NCBI GenBank assembly: GCA_946623295.1
Contig: CAMOQY010000016.1
Span: forward strand, 1-15,079
DNA length: 15,079 bases
Origin: an uncultured Lachnospiraceae bacterium
GTDB lineage: Bacteria; Bacillota; Clostridia; Lachnospirales; Lachnospiraceae
Direction: 5' to 3'
The position numbers were made by a program, and so were the translations under genes. The notes beneath the pieces were generated by a model. The model was not told where the DNA came from. It saw only the letters and a program-made list of their open reading frames with translations, and did not search any database. Of the stretch, positions 1-7,099 are shown piece by piece; the stretch's first letter is position 1; each line of letters starts with the position of its first letter.

Positions 1-440
1 CCCACCCCGGCCAGCTGCGTCAGCTCTTCTATCGTATCCGGAACCTTTCCATCATATTTTACACAGATATCCCGGCTGCAGGCAATAATATTTGCCGCCT
101 TTGAATGGTAAAATCCTACCGGGTGGATCAGCCGCTCCACGTCCTCCTGCACGGCGGCAGCCATCGACGCGGCGTTTGGATAGGCCGTAAAAAGCGCCGG
201 AGTGACCGTATTGACCCGCGCGTCGGTGCACTGCGCGCTCAGGATCACGGCGACGAGCAGCTGCCAGGCATCCTCGTGCGTCAGGTAGCATCTTGTTTCA
301 CGGCCGTAGGCCTCATCGAGCAGATCCATTACTCTCTGCACCCTGGCAGGGTCCGGAGATACGCGATTCTTCCCGCCGCGTCCTGCGGGCCTGGCTGCGG
401 CGCGTTTCTTCTGTGCTTTTTTTTCCGTATTTTCAGGCAT
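1..440 (-). CDS. nth: Endonuclease III (DNA glycosylase/AP lyase), 5' part only
   Basis: This is the first 146 codons of endonuclease III, which removes oxidised pyrimidines in base excision repair and nicks the abasic site. The visible part has the family landmarks: LLVAVILSAQCTDARVN at about residues 61-77, HPVGFYHSKAANI at about 106-118, and the start of the helix-hairpin-helix (LTQLAGVG) at the window edge. The catalytic Lys and Asp and the C-terminal iron-sulfur cysteines lie outside the window, so activity cannot be judged. A basic extension of about 27 residues (rich in Lys, Arg, Ala) precedes the usual N-terminus. The start ATG at 440 overlaps the 3' end of the MATE gene by 8 bases (ATGCCTGA) and has GAGG nine bases upstream, which suggests translational coupling. 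Identity rests on the motifs and is secure; the start is fairly secure. Confidence 0.93.
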   Translation of the reverse strand, partial: MPENTEKKAQKKRAAARPAGRGGKNRVSPDPARVQRVMDLLDEAYGRETRCYLTHEDAWQLLVAVILSAQCTDARVNTVTPALFTAYPNAASMAAAVQEDVERLIHPVGFYHSKAANIIACSRDICVKYDGKVPDTIEELTQLAGV

Positions 441-1899
441 GGTTCAATTCCTCAAGCTCTTTCAGGTGCGAGGCCTCCGCGGCATCTATCATCCTATTCA
501 CCTTGTGCAGCACGGGCAGCGCGAGAAAGAGCGATATGACGTCTGCGGCTGCCTGCACACTGCATACGCCCTCCGCCTTAAACAGCGCCGCCATCGGAAA
601 GACGATGGGCAGGAAGCATGTGCCCTGGCGCGCTATGGCAAGAAACGTCACGCCGAAGCCGTAGCCTATGGAGCCGCACAGCATGTTTACTATCGCGACC
701 CATCCGTGGATCGGCAGGGCGATGCACTGGAGTATTATACACAGCTGACCCAGCCTCATCATCTCGGCGTCCTCGACCGTAAAAAGACCGATCAGCGGTC
801 CGGAAAAAACGGCGATCAGCCCTCCCAGGGCAGCCATTCCGAAAAACGCAGCCCTGGAAGCAAATCTGACGGAAGCCCTGACCCTGGGAAAATTCTTCGC
901 TCCCCAGGAGAATCCGGCAACCGGCTGAAACCCGTTTCCGAAGCCGAGCACAAAGCCAAAGGGGAACATCATTATCTTTGTGGATACGCCGATCGCGGCA
1001 AGGAGCGAATCGGAGATCCCTCCCGCGATATTGTTGAGCACAACGCCGGCCACTATGGAGAGCGCATTTCTGAAGAGCGAGGATGCGCCGACCTTTATGA
1101 CCTCGGTCACTATTTTTTTCTCATAGCTGACCTTGCGCAGCGAAAGGTTTAGCATGCTGCGCCTTGATACGTAAGGCACGAGAAGGATAACCAGGCTTAT
1201 CGCTTTTGATAGCGCAGTCGCGATGGATGCGCCCGCGACTTCGAGCCCGAGCCCGCCCAGCGTGAGTCCGAATATCTCTACCTTATCGAATATAAAGAAG
1301 GGATCGAGGATACAGTTCAGCACTCCTCCGACGCCTATGCCGACCATGGAATAGAGCGGCGCTCCCTCCGAGCGCAGGCTCTGGTTCAGGACAAAGCTGA
1401 GCGACATGACCGGTGCGGCGTAGAGCACGTAGTTTGCATAATCTACCGAATACTGTCTGCAGGTATCTGTAGCGCCGAGCAGATCCACGAGCGGTACGAT
1501 AAATATCTTTCCCAGCAGCAGTATGATGCTTCCGAAAGCGAGAGCGGAAAACGCGCAGGTAGAAAGAACTTTTGCAGCCTGTTCCTTTTCTCCCGCGCCG
1601 AGAAGCCTTGAAATATAGCTTGCGGCGCCGATCGCAAGCATGGTGCCTCCCATCATCACGATCATGTCAAGCGACTGGTTGACGCTGACCGCCGCGGTAG
1701 CGTTTGTCCCAAGGGAGCTCACAAAAAAAGTATCCGCGAGATTATATATTGACGTGATCAGAAAGGAAAGGATCGTGGGAAGCGACATACGCATGATCAG
1801 CTTACCGACTGACTCGGTAAGCATCATGCTCTGTCTGTCCGCGGCCCGGTCTTTCGCCTTTTTATCCGCAGCTGTTGTTTTTTCTGCTTCTGTATCCAT
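433..1899 (-). CDS. MATE family efflux transporter
   Basis: This 488-residue polytopic protein belongs to the MATE (multidrug and toxin extrusion) family, which exports cationic compounds using a sodium or proton gradient. After a charged N-terminal tail of about 24 residues comes a typical MATE opening: LTESVGKLIMRMSLPTILSF, then SIYNLADTFFVSSLG, where the family usually has an Asn and Asp in the first helix. A second half repeats the pattern (GFGNGFQPVAGFSWGAKNF, a conserved MATE segment). Length and roughly twelve hydrophobic stretches fit a full-length protein. The substrate cannot be inferred. The start ATG at 1899 has GGGAG about 11 bases upstream, which is a little far. A start at the Met pair near residues 25-26 would give a more usual N-terminus. 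The gene overlaps nth downstream by 8 bases, so the two are probably co-transcribed. Confidence 0.92.
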   Translation of the reverse strand: MDTEAEKTTAADKKAKDRAADRQSMMLTESVGKLIMRMSLPTILSFLITSIYNLADTFFVSSLGTNATAAVSVNQSLDMIVMMGGTMLAIGAASYISRLLGAGEKEQAAKVLSTCAFSALAFGSIILLLGKIFIVPLVDLLGATDTCRQYSVDYANYVLYAAPVMSLSFVLNQSLRSEGAPLYSMVGIGVGGVLNCILDPFFIFDKVEIFGLTLGGLGLEVAGASIATALSKAISLVILLVPYVSRRSMLNLSLRKVSYEKKIVTEVIKVGASSLFRNALSIVAGVVLNNIAGGISDSLLAAIGVSTKIMMFPFGFVLGFGNGFQPVAGFSWGAKNFPRVRASVRFASRAAFFGMAALGGLIAVFSGPLIGLFTVEDAEMMRLGQLCIILQCIALPIHGWVAIVNMLCGSIGYGFGVTFLAIARQGTCFLPIVFPMAALFKAEGVCSVQAAADVISLFLALPVLHKVNRMIDAAEASHLKELEELNHA

Positions 1900-2041
1900 T
1901 CTGAATCGTTCTCCCGCCTTTTCCAGGCAGCTTCCGTATCGTTTTCCGGCCCCAAAACACTGGCCGCAGATATCCCAATATGAAACAACGTCTTAACTAT
2001 CTGATTGTAAATATTAATAAAATAAAAAAATAATTTTGCTT

Positions 2042-2070
2042 TTGAAATCTTTCTCCTGAAATGCTATAAT
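2042..2070 (+). promoter_or_regulatory. Near-consensus sigma-A promoter for the CarD-family gene
   Basis: The -35 box TTGAAA (2042-2047) and the -10 box TATAAT (2065-2070) are separated by exactly 17 bases. A TG at 2062-2063 gives an extended -10, and an A/T-only tract at about 2008-2034 could act as an UP element. The expected transcription start at about 2076-2078 falls on the first base of the AGGAGG ribosome binding site (2077-2082), leaving a 5' UTR of only about 14 bases. Confidence 0.85.
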
Positions 2071-2090
2071 AAATACAGGAGGTAGCTGTC

Positions 2091-2591
2091 GTGTTTAAAG
2101 TAAACGATCTCATTCAGTACGGAGCTGACGGCGTCTGCCGTATCAGCGACATAACGGAGCGCGAATTCAGAGGGCAAAAGGTGACATATTATGTTTTGAA
2201 TCCCGTCTTTAATGACCGGTCAACTCTCTATGTGCCCGCAAACAACGAAACTCTGGTCTCGCGTATGCGCTATGCCCTCTCCGCCGACGAGATAACTTCC
2301 ATCATCAAGGATGATTCTCTCGGTGATCTTCCGTGGATAGAAAACGAGTCGGAACGCAAACTCCGCTACAAGGAGATCATACACGGCGGCGACAGCGTAC
2401 AGCTGGTCAGAGTCGTCAAGACGCTCTACAGCCATCAGCAGGCCCAGAAAGCTGCCGGCAAAAAAATGCACATGTGCGACGAGCGGCTCTTTCATGACGC
2501 CGAACGCGTACTTTATGACGAGTATGCCGTAGCGCTGGGCATCAGCCCCGACGAAGTCCTCCCCCACATAAAGCAGCTCATGGAATCATAA
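2091..2591 (+). CDS. CarD/CdnL-type RNA polymerase-binding transcriptional regulator
   Basis: This 166-residue protein matches the CarD/CdnL/TRCF family. Members bind the RNA polymerase beta subunit through an N-terminal Tudor-like domain and contact promoter DNA through a C-terminal helical domain, stabilising open complexes. The N-terminus (MFKVNDLIQYGADGVCRISD, then VTYYVLNPV and STLYVPANN to about residue 54) is the RNA-polymerase-interacting domain. The rest is charged and helical, as in the family. Length is normal. The start is GTG at 2091, supported by AGGAGG eight bases upstream (2077-2082) and the promoter just before it. The gene stands alone on the plus strand, and its last six bases overlap the 3' end of psd on the other strand. 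Family assignment is confident; its regulon is unknown. Confidence 0.88.
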   Translation: MFKVNDLIQYGADGVCRISDITEREFRGQKVTYYVLNPVFNDRSTLYVPANNETLVSRMRYALSADEITSIIKDDSLGDLPWIENESERKLRYKEIIHGGDSVQLVRVVKTLYSHQQAQKAAGKKMHMCDERLFHDAERVLYDEYAVALGISPDEVLPHIKQLMES

Positions 2592-3404
2592 CGGCTGTTT
2601 TTTCCTGCCTATGATCTCTCCAAGCTTCACCGGATACTCTCTGTTTTCCGACGAAGCTTTTTTTATTGCCTCATCCGGCTCAAGAGTGTCTTTTCTGACG
2701 AGGACCACGATGGTAGAGCCGCCGTATTCAAAGCGTCCAGCCTCGTCGCCGCGCCGGACGTGGCACTCGCCCGTATCCTCCGTCACGATCCTCCCCACGA
2801 GCATTGCCCCTACCTGCATAAAGACCACAGGGCCAAAGTTTTCGCTCTTTATCACGCAGTAGTTCCTCGTATTCTGGGCAAAGACCGGCACAGCCTCAGT
2901 CGCAGCCGGACGTACGGTATGAAGCAGTCCCTTAAGCACGATCTGTCTTGTCTTATATCCGCTCTCAGGGTAAACATAGCGATGATAATGCGACGGTGTA
3001 AGACGGTAGATCAGACACAGCCCGCCCTCGTACAGGGCGGCAAGCTTTTCATTGCGGAGCAGATCTGTGACCGTGTACGGAACGTCCTTTACGGTCACGA
3101 CACTGCCCTCGCGGATATCGCAGATTTTCAGCAGCCCGTCGCACGGCGAGATCATCGCGCATGGATCGTCCGCAACGGTACGGCTCCCCGGCATCAGCTC
3201 TCTCGTAAAGAAATCGTTAAAGCTCTCCCACTCCTTAGGTTTGACCTCGCTCATGGCGATATCGTTCATCAAAATGAACGGCGGTATGAGGACTGTGGAT
3301 TTCCTCGTATCCAGAAATTCTCCCGCCTTTTTTGAAAGCGCGGGAGCCGTAAGCAGCTTAAGCAGAGACCTGCCTATCGGATTGCTGTAGAGAAAACGTA
3401 TCAT
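2586..3404 (-). CDS. psd: Phosphatidylserine decarboxylase (proenzyme)
   Basis: This enzyme decarboxylates phosphatidylserine to phosphatidylethanolamine at the membrane, using a pyruvoyl group made by self-cleavage. The landmarks are present in 272 residues: FNDFFTREL (62-70), SPCDG with the catalytic Asp at 89, PSHYHR with His 139 and 141 (136-142), and the self-cleavage motif YGGST (227-231). Cleavage between Gly229 and Ser230 would give an alpha chain of about 43 residues. The ATG at 3404 overlaps the pssA stop as ATGA, a typical coupled start. An in-frame ATG 30 bases further upstream exists but lies inside pssA and is less likely. The gene ends the phospholipid trio and converges on the CarD-family gene with a 6-base overlap and no terminator between them. 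Identity is secure. Confidence 0.95.
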   Translation of the reverse strand: MIRFLYSNPIGRSLLKLLTAPALSKKAGEFLDTRKSTVLIPPFILMNDIAMSEVKPKEWESFNDFFTRELMPGSRTVADDPCAMISPCDGLLKICDIREGSVVTVKDVPYTVTDLLRNEKLAALYEGGLCLIYRLTPSHYHRYVYPESGYKTRQIVLKGLLHTVRPAATEAVPVFAQNTRNYCVIKSENFGPVVFMQVGAMLVGRIVTEDTGECHVRRGDEAGRFEYGGSTIVVLVRKDTLEPDEAIKKASSENREYPVKLGEIIGRKKQPL

Positions 3405-4024
3405 TTGATCATTCCGCCAAAGATACACACGCATACAAACACAGCCAGTCCGATGATACCAATGTATATCAGCGCTGGCATATAGGCCTTTTTGAGTTTG
3501 AACGGTGTGACAAAAGCAATGCCTACCAGAATAAGGCTCACCATGTAGTAATATCTGGTCTCGATCCCGAGCAGCAGATCGACAAGCAGCAGCGCGGGAA
3601 GTATAAACGCGGCGTTGGTCACGGGCAGACCGGTAAAGTATTTTCTCCTCTCACCCGAACCGACCGTCCGAAGCTCCTGCACGTCAAAAAACGCCAGGCG
3701 TATGAGGGCTGCGAGCGCGTAAAAGACCATTACGATCACAAACCAGAATTCTCTTCCTCCGAGCGCACACAGTATCGTTGCCGGCAGCACGCCGAACGCG
3801 GCAAGATCGGTCAGCGAATCGATATGCATACCAAAGGCGATCTCGTCCTCTGTGCGCTTTCTCGTCCGCGCGACCGTTCCGTCAAACATGTCAAAAAATC
3901 CGCTCAGCATCAGGCAGATAAGCGCGCCGTGAACGTTGCCCTCCACGCAAAATGTAATGCCGACGACTGTTGAAGCCAGGCTCATATAAGTGAGCAGTAC
4001 AGTGTAATTATAAAAACCAATCAA
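3401..4024 (-). CDS. pssA: CDP-diacylglycerol--serine O-phosphatidyltransferase
   Basis: This enzyme makes phosphatidylserine from CDP-diacylglycerol and serine, and its product feeds Psd, encoded directly downstream. The CDP-alcohol phosphotransferase signature is present: Asp48-Gly49, Ala52-Arg53, Gly65, Asp69 and Asp73. KYFTGLPVT (129-137), typical of bacterial PssA, follows. The 207-residue protein has several hydrophobic helices. The spacing between AR and the following Gly is 11 residues instead of the textbook 8; I believe this is a subfamily trait, not damage. The start is TTG at 4024, overlapping the stop of the upstream gene as TTGA, with AGGAGG ten bases upstream (4035-4040). The pairing with psd makes the serine-specific assignment strong. 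Confidence 0.93.
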   Translation of the reverse strand: MIGFYNYTVLLTYMSLASTVVGITFCVEGNVHGALICLMLSGFFDMFDGTVARTRKRTEDEIAFGMHIDSLTDLAAFGVLPATILCALGGREFWFVIVMVFYALAALIRLAFFDVQELRTVGSGERRKYFTGLPVTNAAFILPALLLVDLLLGIETRYYYMVSLILVGIAFVTPFKLKKAYMPALIYIGIIGLAVFVCVCIFGGMIK

Positions 4025-5097
4025 AGCAGATCCGCCTCCTCTTCAGGCTCTTCAACCTCCCTGCTCTGATCTCCCCGGAATATGCCGGCGATCTGAATAC
4101 CCATGACTACCACGGCTGCTACTACTACAAGCACATAGAAGCTTATACCCCTTGACAATAAAACTGCCGTAGCGATCTTTGCTTCGGTAAAGATCGGCGT
4201 AAACAGCATCAGAAACACTGTCTCGCTTATTCCTACCGCGCCGGGCAGAGGCATAAGATCTACGCAGAGATTCAGCAGACACTGTGTCGCCAGGATCTCA
4301 AGCACCGTGTATCCGCGGATCCCCAGAGAAAAATATACCCAGAGCGTGATAGAAAGCAGAGCAAACCTCTGCAGCGCCAGCACTCCGAATGCTTTCAGCA
4401 CCACCATCTTATGCGACATAAAGAAACCTGCGCAGCGGTGGTAATTGCTGAGCTTTTCCTCAAACTCCGCGAGCTTTGCGGGAACGTCCTTTACTATATG
4501 CAGCTTTCCGAGAAGCCTGATGCTCCCCTTAAGGATCAGGTCTGTCAGCCTTTTATTAAAAAGCAGTATCAAAAGAAGGACGATCAGAGCAACATTAAGC
4601 ACCGTGCCTAAGACAGCCAGAAACCAGACCGATGATATCGGGCCGGATATATATCCTATCCCGAGAAGGAAAAGAAGTGCCGTAATGATCAGAAACGCCA
4701 CCTTGTACAGAACCGTCACGGCTATAAGAACGACCGTCGAGTCGGCCTTCGGCAGACCGTCCCTGCCCATATATATGAGCTGCATCGGCTGTCCGCCTGT
4801 ATTCGAGGGGGTGATGGCACTGAAATAAATCTCTATAAACGAGTATTTAAAACACTTCCATACCGAGACATGTCTGCCGAGCGGCTTCATCAGAACTCTG
4901 ATGCACCAGCCTCCGCAGAAAATGTATATCCCCATAAATACAAAAGCGACGATCAGCCAGAATTTTGACGAGTCCTCAAGCACCCGCATGACCTGATGAA
5001 AGTCCTTATCTCTCATGATAAGATAATAGGTGACAAACATCAAAACTGCGAGAGTCGATATCTGTACGAGTGTTTTTCTGACGCGGCTTTCCTTCAT
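4021..5097 (-). CDS. UPF0104/MprF-like flippase-domain integral membrane protein
   Basis: This 358-residue protein belongs to the family of the membrane domain of lysylphosphatidylglycerol synthase (UPF0104, AglD/MprF-flippase-like). It has about eight hydrophobic segments. Two family motifs are clear: ITPSNTGGQP at residues 95-104 and LMPLPGAVGISE at 281-292. There is no C-terminal aminoacyltransferase domain as in full MprF; the protein ends in an acidic cytoplasmic tail (about 342-358). Its role is therefore probably lipid translocation or a related membrane function, and the substrate is unknown. It is translationally linked to pssA (TTGA overlap) and shares a run with psd, which points to phospholipid handling. 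A candidate promoter lies just upstream. The ATG at 5097 has AGGA about nine bases upstream. Confidence 0.85.
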   Translation of the reverse strand: MKESRVRKTLVQISTLAVLMFVTYYLIMRDKDFHQVMRVLEDSSKFWLIVAFVFMGIYIFCGGWCIRVLMKPLGRHVSVWKCFKYSFIEIYFSAITPSNTGGQPMQLIYMGRDGLPKADSTVVLIAVTVLYKVAFLIITALLFLLGIGYISGPISSVWFLAVLGTVLNVALIVLLLILLFNKRLTDLILKGSIRLLGKLHIVKDVPAKLAEFEEKLSNYHRCAGFFMSHKMVVLKAFGVLALQRFALLSITLWVYFSLGIRGYTVLEILATQCLLNLCVDLMPLPGAVGISETVFLMLFTPIFTEAKIATAVLLSRGISFYVLVVVAAVVVMGIQIAGIFRGDQSREVEEPEEEADLL

Positions 5098-5135
5098 TAT
5101 GATCTGTCCTGCCTGCTTAAAGCTAAAGCAGATGG

Positions 5136-5164
5136 ATTATATCATAAAAAAAGGTACAAGCCAA
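5136..5164 (-). promoter_or_regulatory. Candidate promoter for the flippase-pssA-psd trio
   Basis: On the minus strand, TTGGCT (5164-5159) and TATAAT (5141-5136) are separated by 17 bases, with TGA directly before the -10 making an extended -10. The -10 starts at the base after the DUF6382 stop codon, and the -35 lies inside the last codons of that gene. The expected start near 5129 would give a leader of about 32 bases. A weak 6-bp hairpin (arms 5110-5115 and 5126-5131 approximately) sits in that leader, with no T-run, so it does not look like a terminator. Confidence 0.6.
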
Positions 5165-5873
5165 CTACAATAACTGCTGCCACCGGCGCGGCTATACCTG
5201 CGATCTTCAGCGCCTGCTCCTTTCTGTTCTTCTTTTGCGAAGTCTCCTGACGTACCGGCGCTTCGTCCCAAACTTCTTCGTCCGTCGCATCTTCATCTTT
5301 GAGCCATAGTATATCCTCGTCCGGAGTTTCTATCTTTGGCAGATCTCCGTAAAAGAGCTGCTCCACATCACGTGGCAGAAAGCTGTCCGAAGTAATATCG
5401 AAAAGCCTGTATACAGCGCTTACGCATTTCTCATCCTGATGATCGGCCTTTCTCATAAAAAAGGCGGAAAGCTCATTCATCCCTTTTTCATACCCGCAAT
5501 CCGCATCCGCGCATACACAGAAAAAAACGTCCCGTCCGTCCGGAGTCAGAAAGACCGTCTGCGGAGAAAGCATCATATGATCCTCGGAAATAAGATACTC
5601 CTCCAGTCTGGACGGAAGTTTAGCCGCCGCACCCATCACCGCGGCAAGGAGCTCATAATCCGCCTGCCGCCTGGAGAGATATTTTTCCAGGGATCTGAGT
5701 CCCGTTATGTCGTAGCAGCATACCGTCTCTCCGTCCAGACTCATATTGTGCTGCGCAACCAGCCCGTCGATCATGTTTTCGCACAGTATTCTTTGCTCAA
5801 AGCCTTCGCCTGCGCACTGCACCGGCACATCCATGTATGTCCTGCCAAGTTCGTTTCTGTAATTTATCTCCAT
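5142..5873 (-). CDS. DUF6382-type membrane-anchored protein of the Tad locus
   Basis: This 243-residue protein resembles the DUF6382 family found next to Tad/Flp pilus genes in Clostridia. The N-terminal region (about 1-175) is soluble and matches the family pattern (YDITGLRSLEKYL at 54-66, EDHMMLSPQTVFLT at 97-110). An acidic linker (180-210) and a short Lys-rich stretch follow, then a single C-terminal membrane helix at 221-243, so the bulk should face the cytoplasm. Family members that I recall often carry a C-terminal FHA domain; none is present here, as the protein ends at the helix. The ATG at 5873 overlaps the upstream stop as TAATG, so it is coupled to the TadE-like gene. Its function is unknown. 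It is plausibly an assembly or regulatory factor of the pilus. Confidence 0.75.
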   Translation of the reverse strand: MEINYRNELGRTYMDVPVQCAGEGFEQRILCENMIDGLVAQHNMSLDGETVCCYDITGLRSLEKYLSRRQADYELLAAVMGAAAKLPSRLEEYLISEDHMMLSPQTVFLTPDGRDVFFCVCADADCGYEKGMNELSAFFMRKADHQDEKCVSAVYRLFDITSDSFLPRDVEQLFYGDLPKIETPDEDILWLKDEDATDEEVWDEAPVRQETSQKKNRKEQALKIAGIAAPVAAVIVVGLYLFL

Positions 5874-6211
5874 TATTCATCCTCCCGGAATATCCTGCCT
5901 GCGCGCATAAGGGCAGGCATATTACAGAAGATGCGCCTGGCGCTCTCCTCATATGATACGCTGCCATGCGGCCACAGAGATACTTCGTATTCTTCTTTTT
6001 CCGAGCACACCATCTCCAGCACCTTTCCTTCCTCGATAAGACCGCCCCATTTCTCCTGTATCCCTCGCCTCACCGACGCCATGGAAGCGCTGTGACGCGA
6101 AAGGGTCATGGCGAGCATGATGATCGAAAAGATCAGCAGGATCGCAGCTGTGATCACGATACTTGCCTCTACGGTCATCACGCCGCGGCTGTTTGTTTTT
6201 AATAATTTCAT
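5873..6211 (-). CDS. TadE-like pseudopilin
   Basis: This small protein (112 residues) has the TadE/pseudopilin layout: a short positive leader ending NSRG (residues 7-10), then VMTVEAS and a long hydrophobic helix (about 11-36), followed by a small soluble domain. Glu at +5 after the Gly matches prepilin-peptidase sites of the G-x-x-x-x-E type, so cleavage after Gly10 is likely. The start at 6211 is chosen because it overlaps the upstream stop as TAATG and has GGAGG six bases upstream (6218-6222). The open frame extends 28 codons further upstream, but that part lies inside the previous gene. The gene is coupled at both ends to its neighbours. Minor pilin or assembly factor is the likely role. 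Confidence 0.85.
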   Translation of the reverse strand: MKLLKTNSRGVMTVEASIVITAAILLIFSIIMLAMTLSRHSASMASVRRGIQEKWGGLIEEGKVLEMVCSEKEEYEVSLWPHGSVSYEESARRIFCNMPALMRAGRIFREDE

Positions 6212-7035
6212 TACTGACCTCCGCATTTTGAACACGGCGGCAGGGATGTCTCGCTCAGCTTGATCTTTGTGTACGTGCGTTTGAGCCTGCTGCACTCTCT
6301 GTCACCGTGATATCTGTTTCCGTCGGGTGTGATATATATAGTCCCTCCGCCTCCTCCGCAGTATTCGCATGGATAGTATTTTGCTCCCGAACGGTTTCTT
6401 AAAGATCCGACAGCTGCTTCGGACGCTGCCGAGATATGCGGGGACAGGTATGTGCAGGTACAGGCCGAATGATATACGGAGCCATTTTCCGCTACATATA
6501 CATATATATCGTTATCCCCGGTTTCTTCCTCCGGAGGCTGTCTCCCTTTCCAGGCTCTGCGGCAAGCCTGCAGGGTGATCAGAAAATTGCCTGTGTTCCA
6601 GGGCGTAAAGGCGGCTTTTTCCGGATAAGTCAGCCTTATCAGCACGTCTCCGTCATCGGTATGCACGGCGCTGCCGAGCAGATCGATATCGATCCCGGAT
6701 AAGAGCTCTCCCGCCTTGCTTCCCTCAGTCAGATACTGCGCCCCGGCGACTGCCTCTGCAGCCATATCGAGCCTGCAGAAATTTACTGACTGATCCTGGA
6801 GTATTCCAAAGAGGCTGAGCAGCGAGGCAATGGCAATAATGAAGATGGAAAGCGCAAGCGCTCCTTCTGCGGTAACGCTTCCCCTGGCGGCGCTCGATGA
6901 CCGCTGTCCGCCGCCGGTTTTCGCTTCCGGGGTAGAAGAGAAATTGCTTATGTTGTAGAGTCTTGTTGTCTGAAAGTGGATTGACAGTTTTTTATTTAAT
7001 AACGCCTTTAACCCTGCAGAACGGACAGAAGCCAT
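6211..7035 (-). CDS. TadE-like pseudopilin with two C-terminal Cys-rich modules
   Basis: This 274-residue protein has a basic N-terminal region of about 52 residues, then RGSVTAEGA with Glu at +5 after Gly52, and a membrane helix at about 58-80. This is the TadE/pseudopilin layout with an unusually long leader. After a variable domain come two related modules, at about 177-227 and 233-274. Each has a short strand, G-x-x-YH, a Cys-containing segment with Leu, and a closing PC-x-x-C (PCEYC and PCSKC). The repeated Cys and His suggest metal binding or disulfides outside the cell (inference). The start ATG at 7035 has AGGAGG nine bases upstream (7045-7050); an ATG 39 bases further upstream has no such site. 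The gene follows the DUF5702 gene by 64 bases and is coupled to the next TadE-like gene. Confidence 0.78.
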   Translation of the reverse strand: MASVRSAGLKALLNKKLSIHFQTTRLYNISNFSSTPEAKTGGGQRSSSAARGSVTAEGALALSIFIIAIASLLSLFGILQDQSVNFCRLDMAAEAVAGAQYLTEGSKAGELLSGIDIDLLGSAVHTDDGDVLIRLTYPEKAAFTPWNTGNFLITLQACRRAWKGRQPPEEETGDNDIYVYVAENGSVYHSACTCTYLSPHISAASEAAVGSLRNRSGAKYYPCEYCGGGGGTIYITPDGNRYHGDRECSRLKRTYTKIKLSETSLPPCSKCGGQ

Positions 7036-7099
7036 CGACCGCCGCCTCCTTTCATTATTTTTACTGCCTTGCAAACCTGTCCGGGCGCCGCCCGGCCGT

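Noticed and set aside
52..291. A 79-codon minus-strand frame at the left edge
   Set aside because: It lies in another frame inside the clear endonuclease III coding region and yields an Arg-rich product without motifs.
5101..5131. Hairpin between the DUF6382 and flippase-like genes as a terminator
   Set aside because: The stem is about 6 bp, AT-rich, and has no T-run in the direction of transcription.
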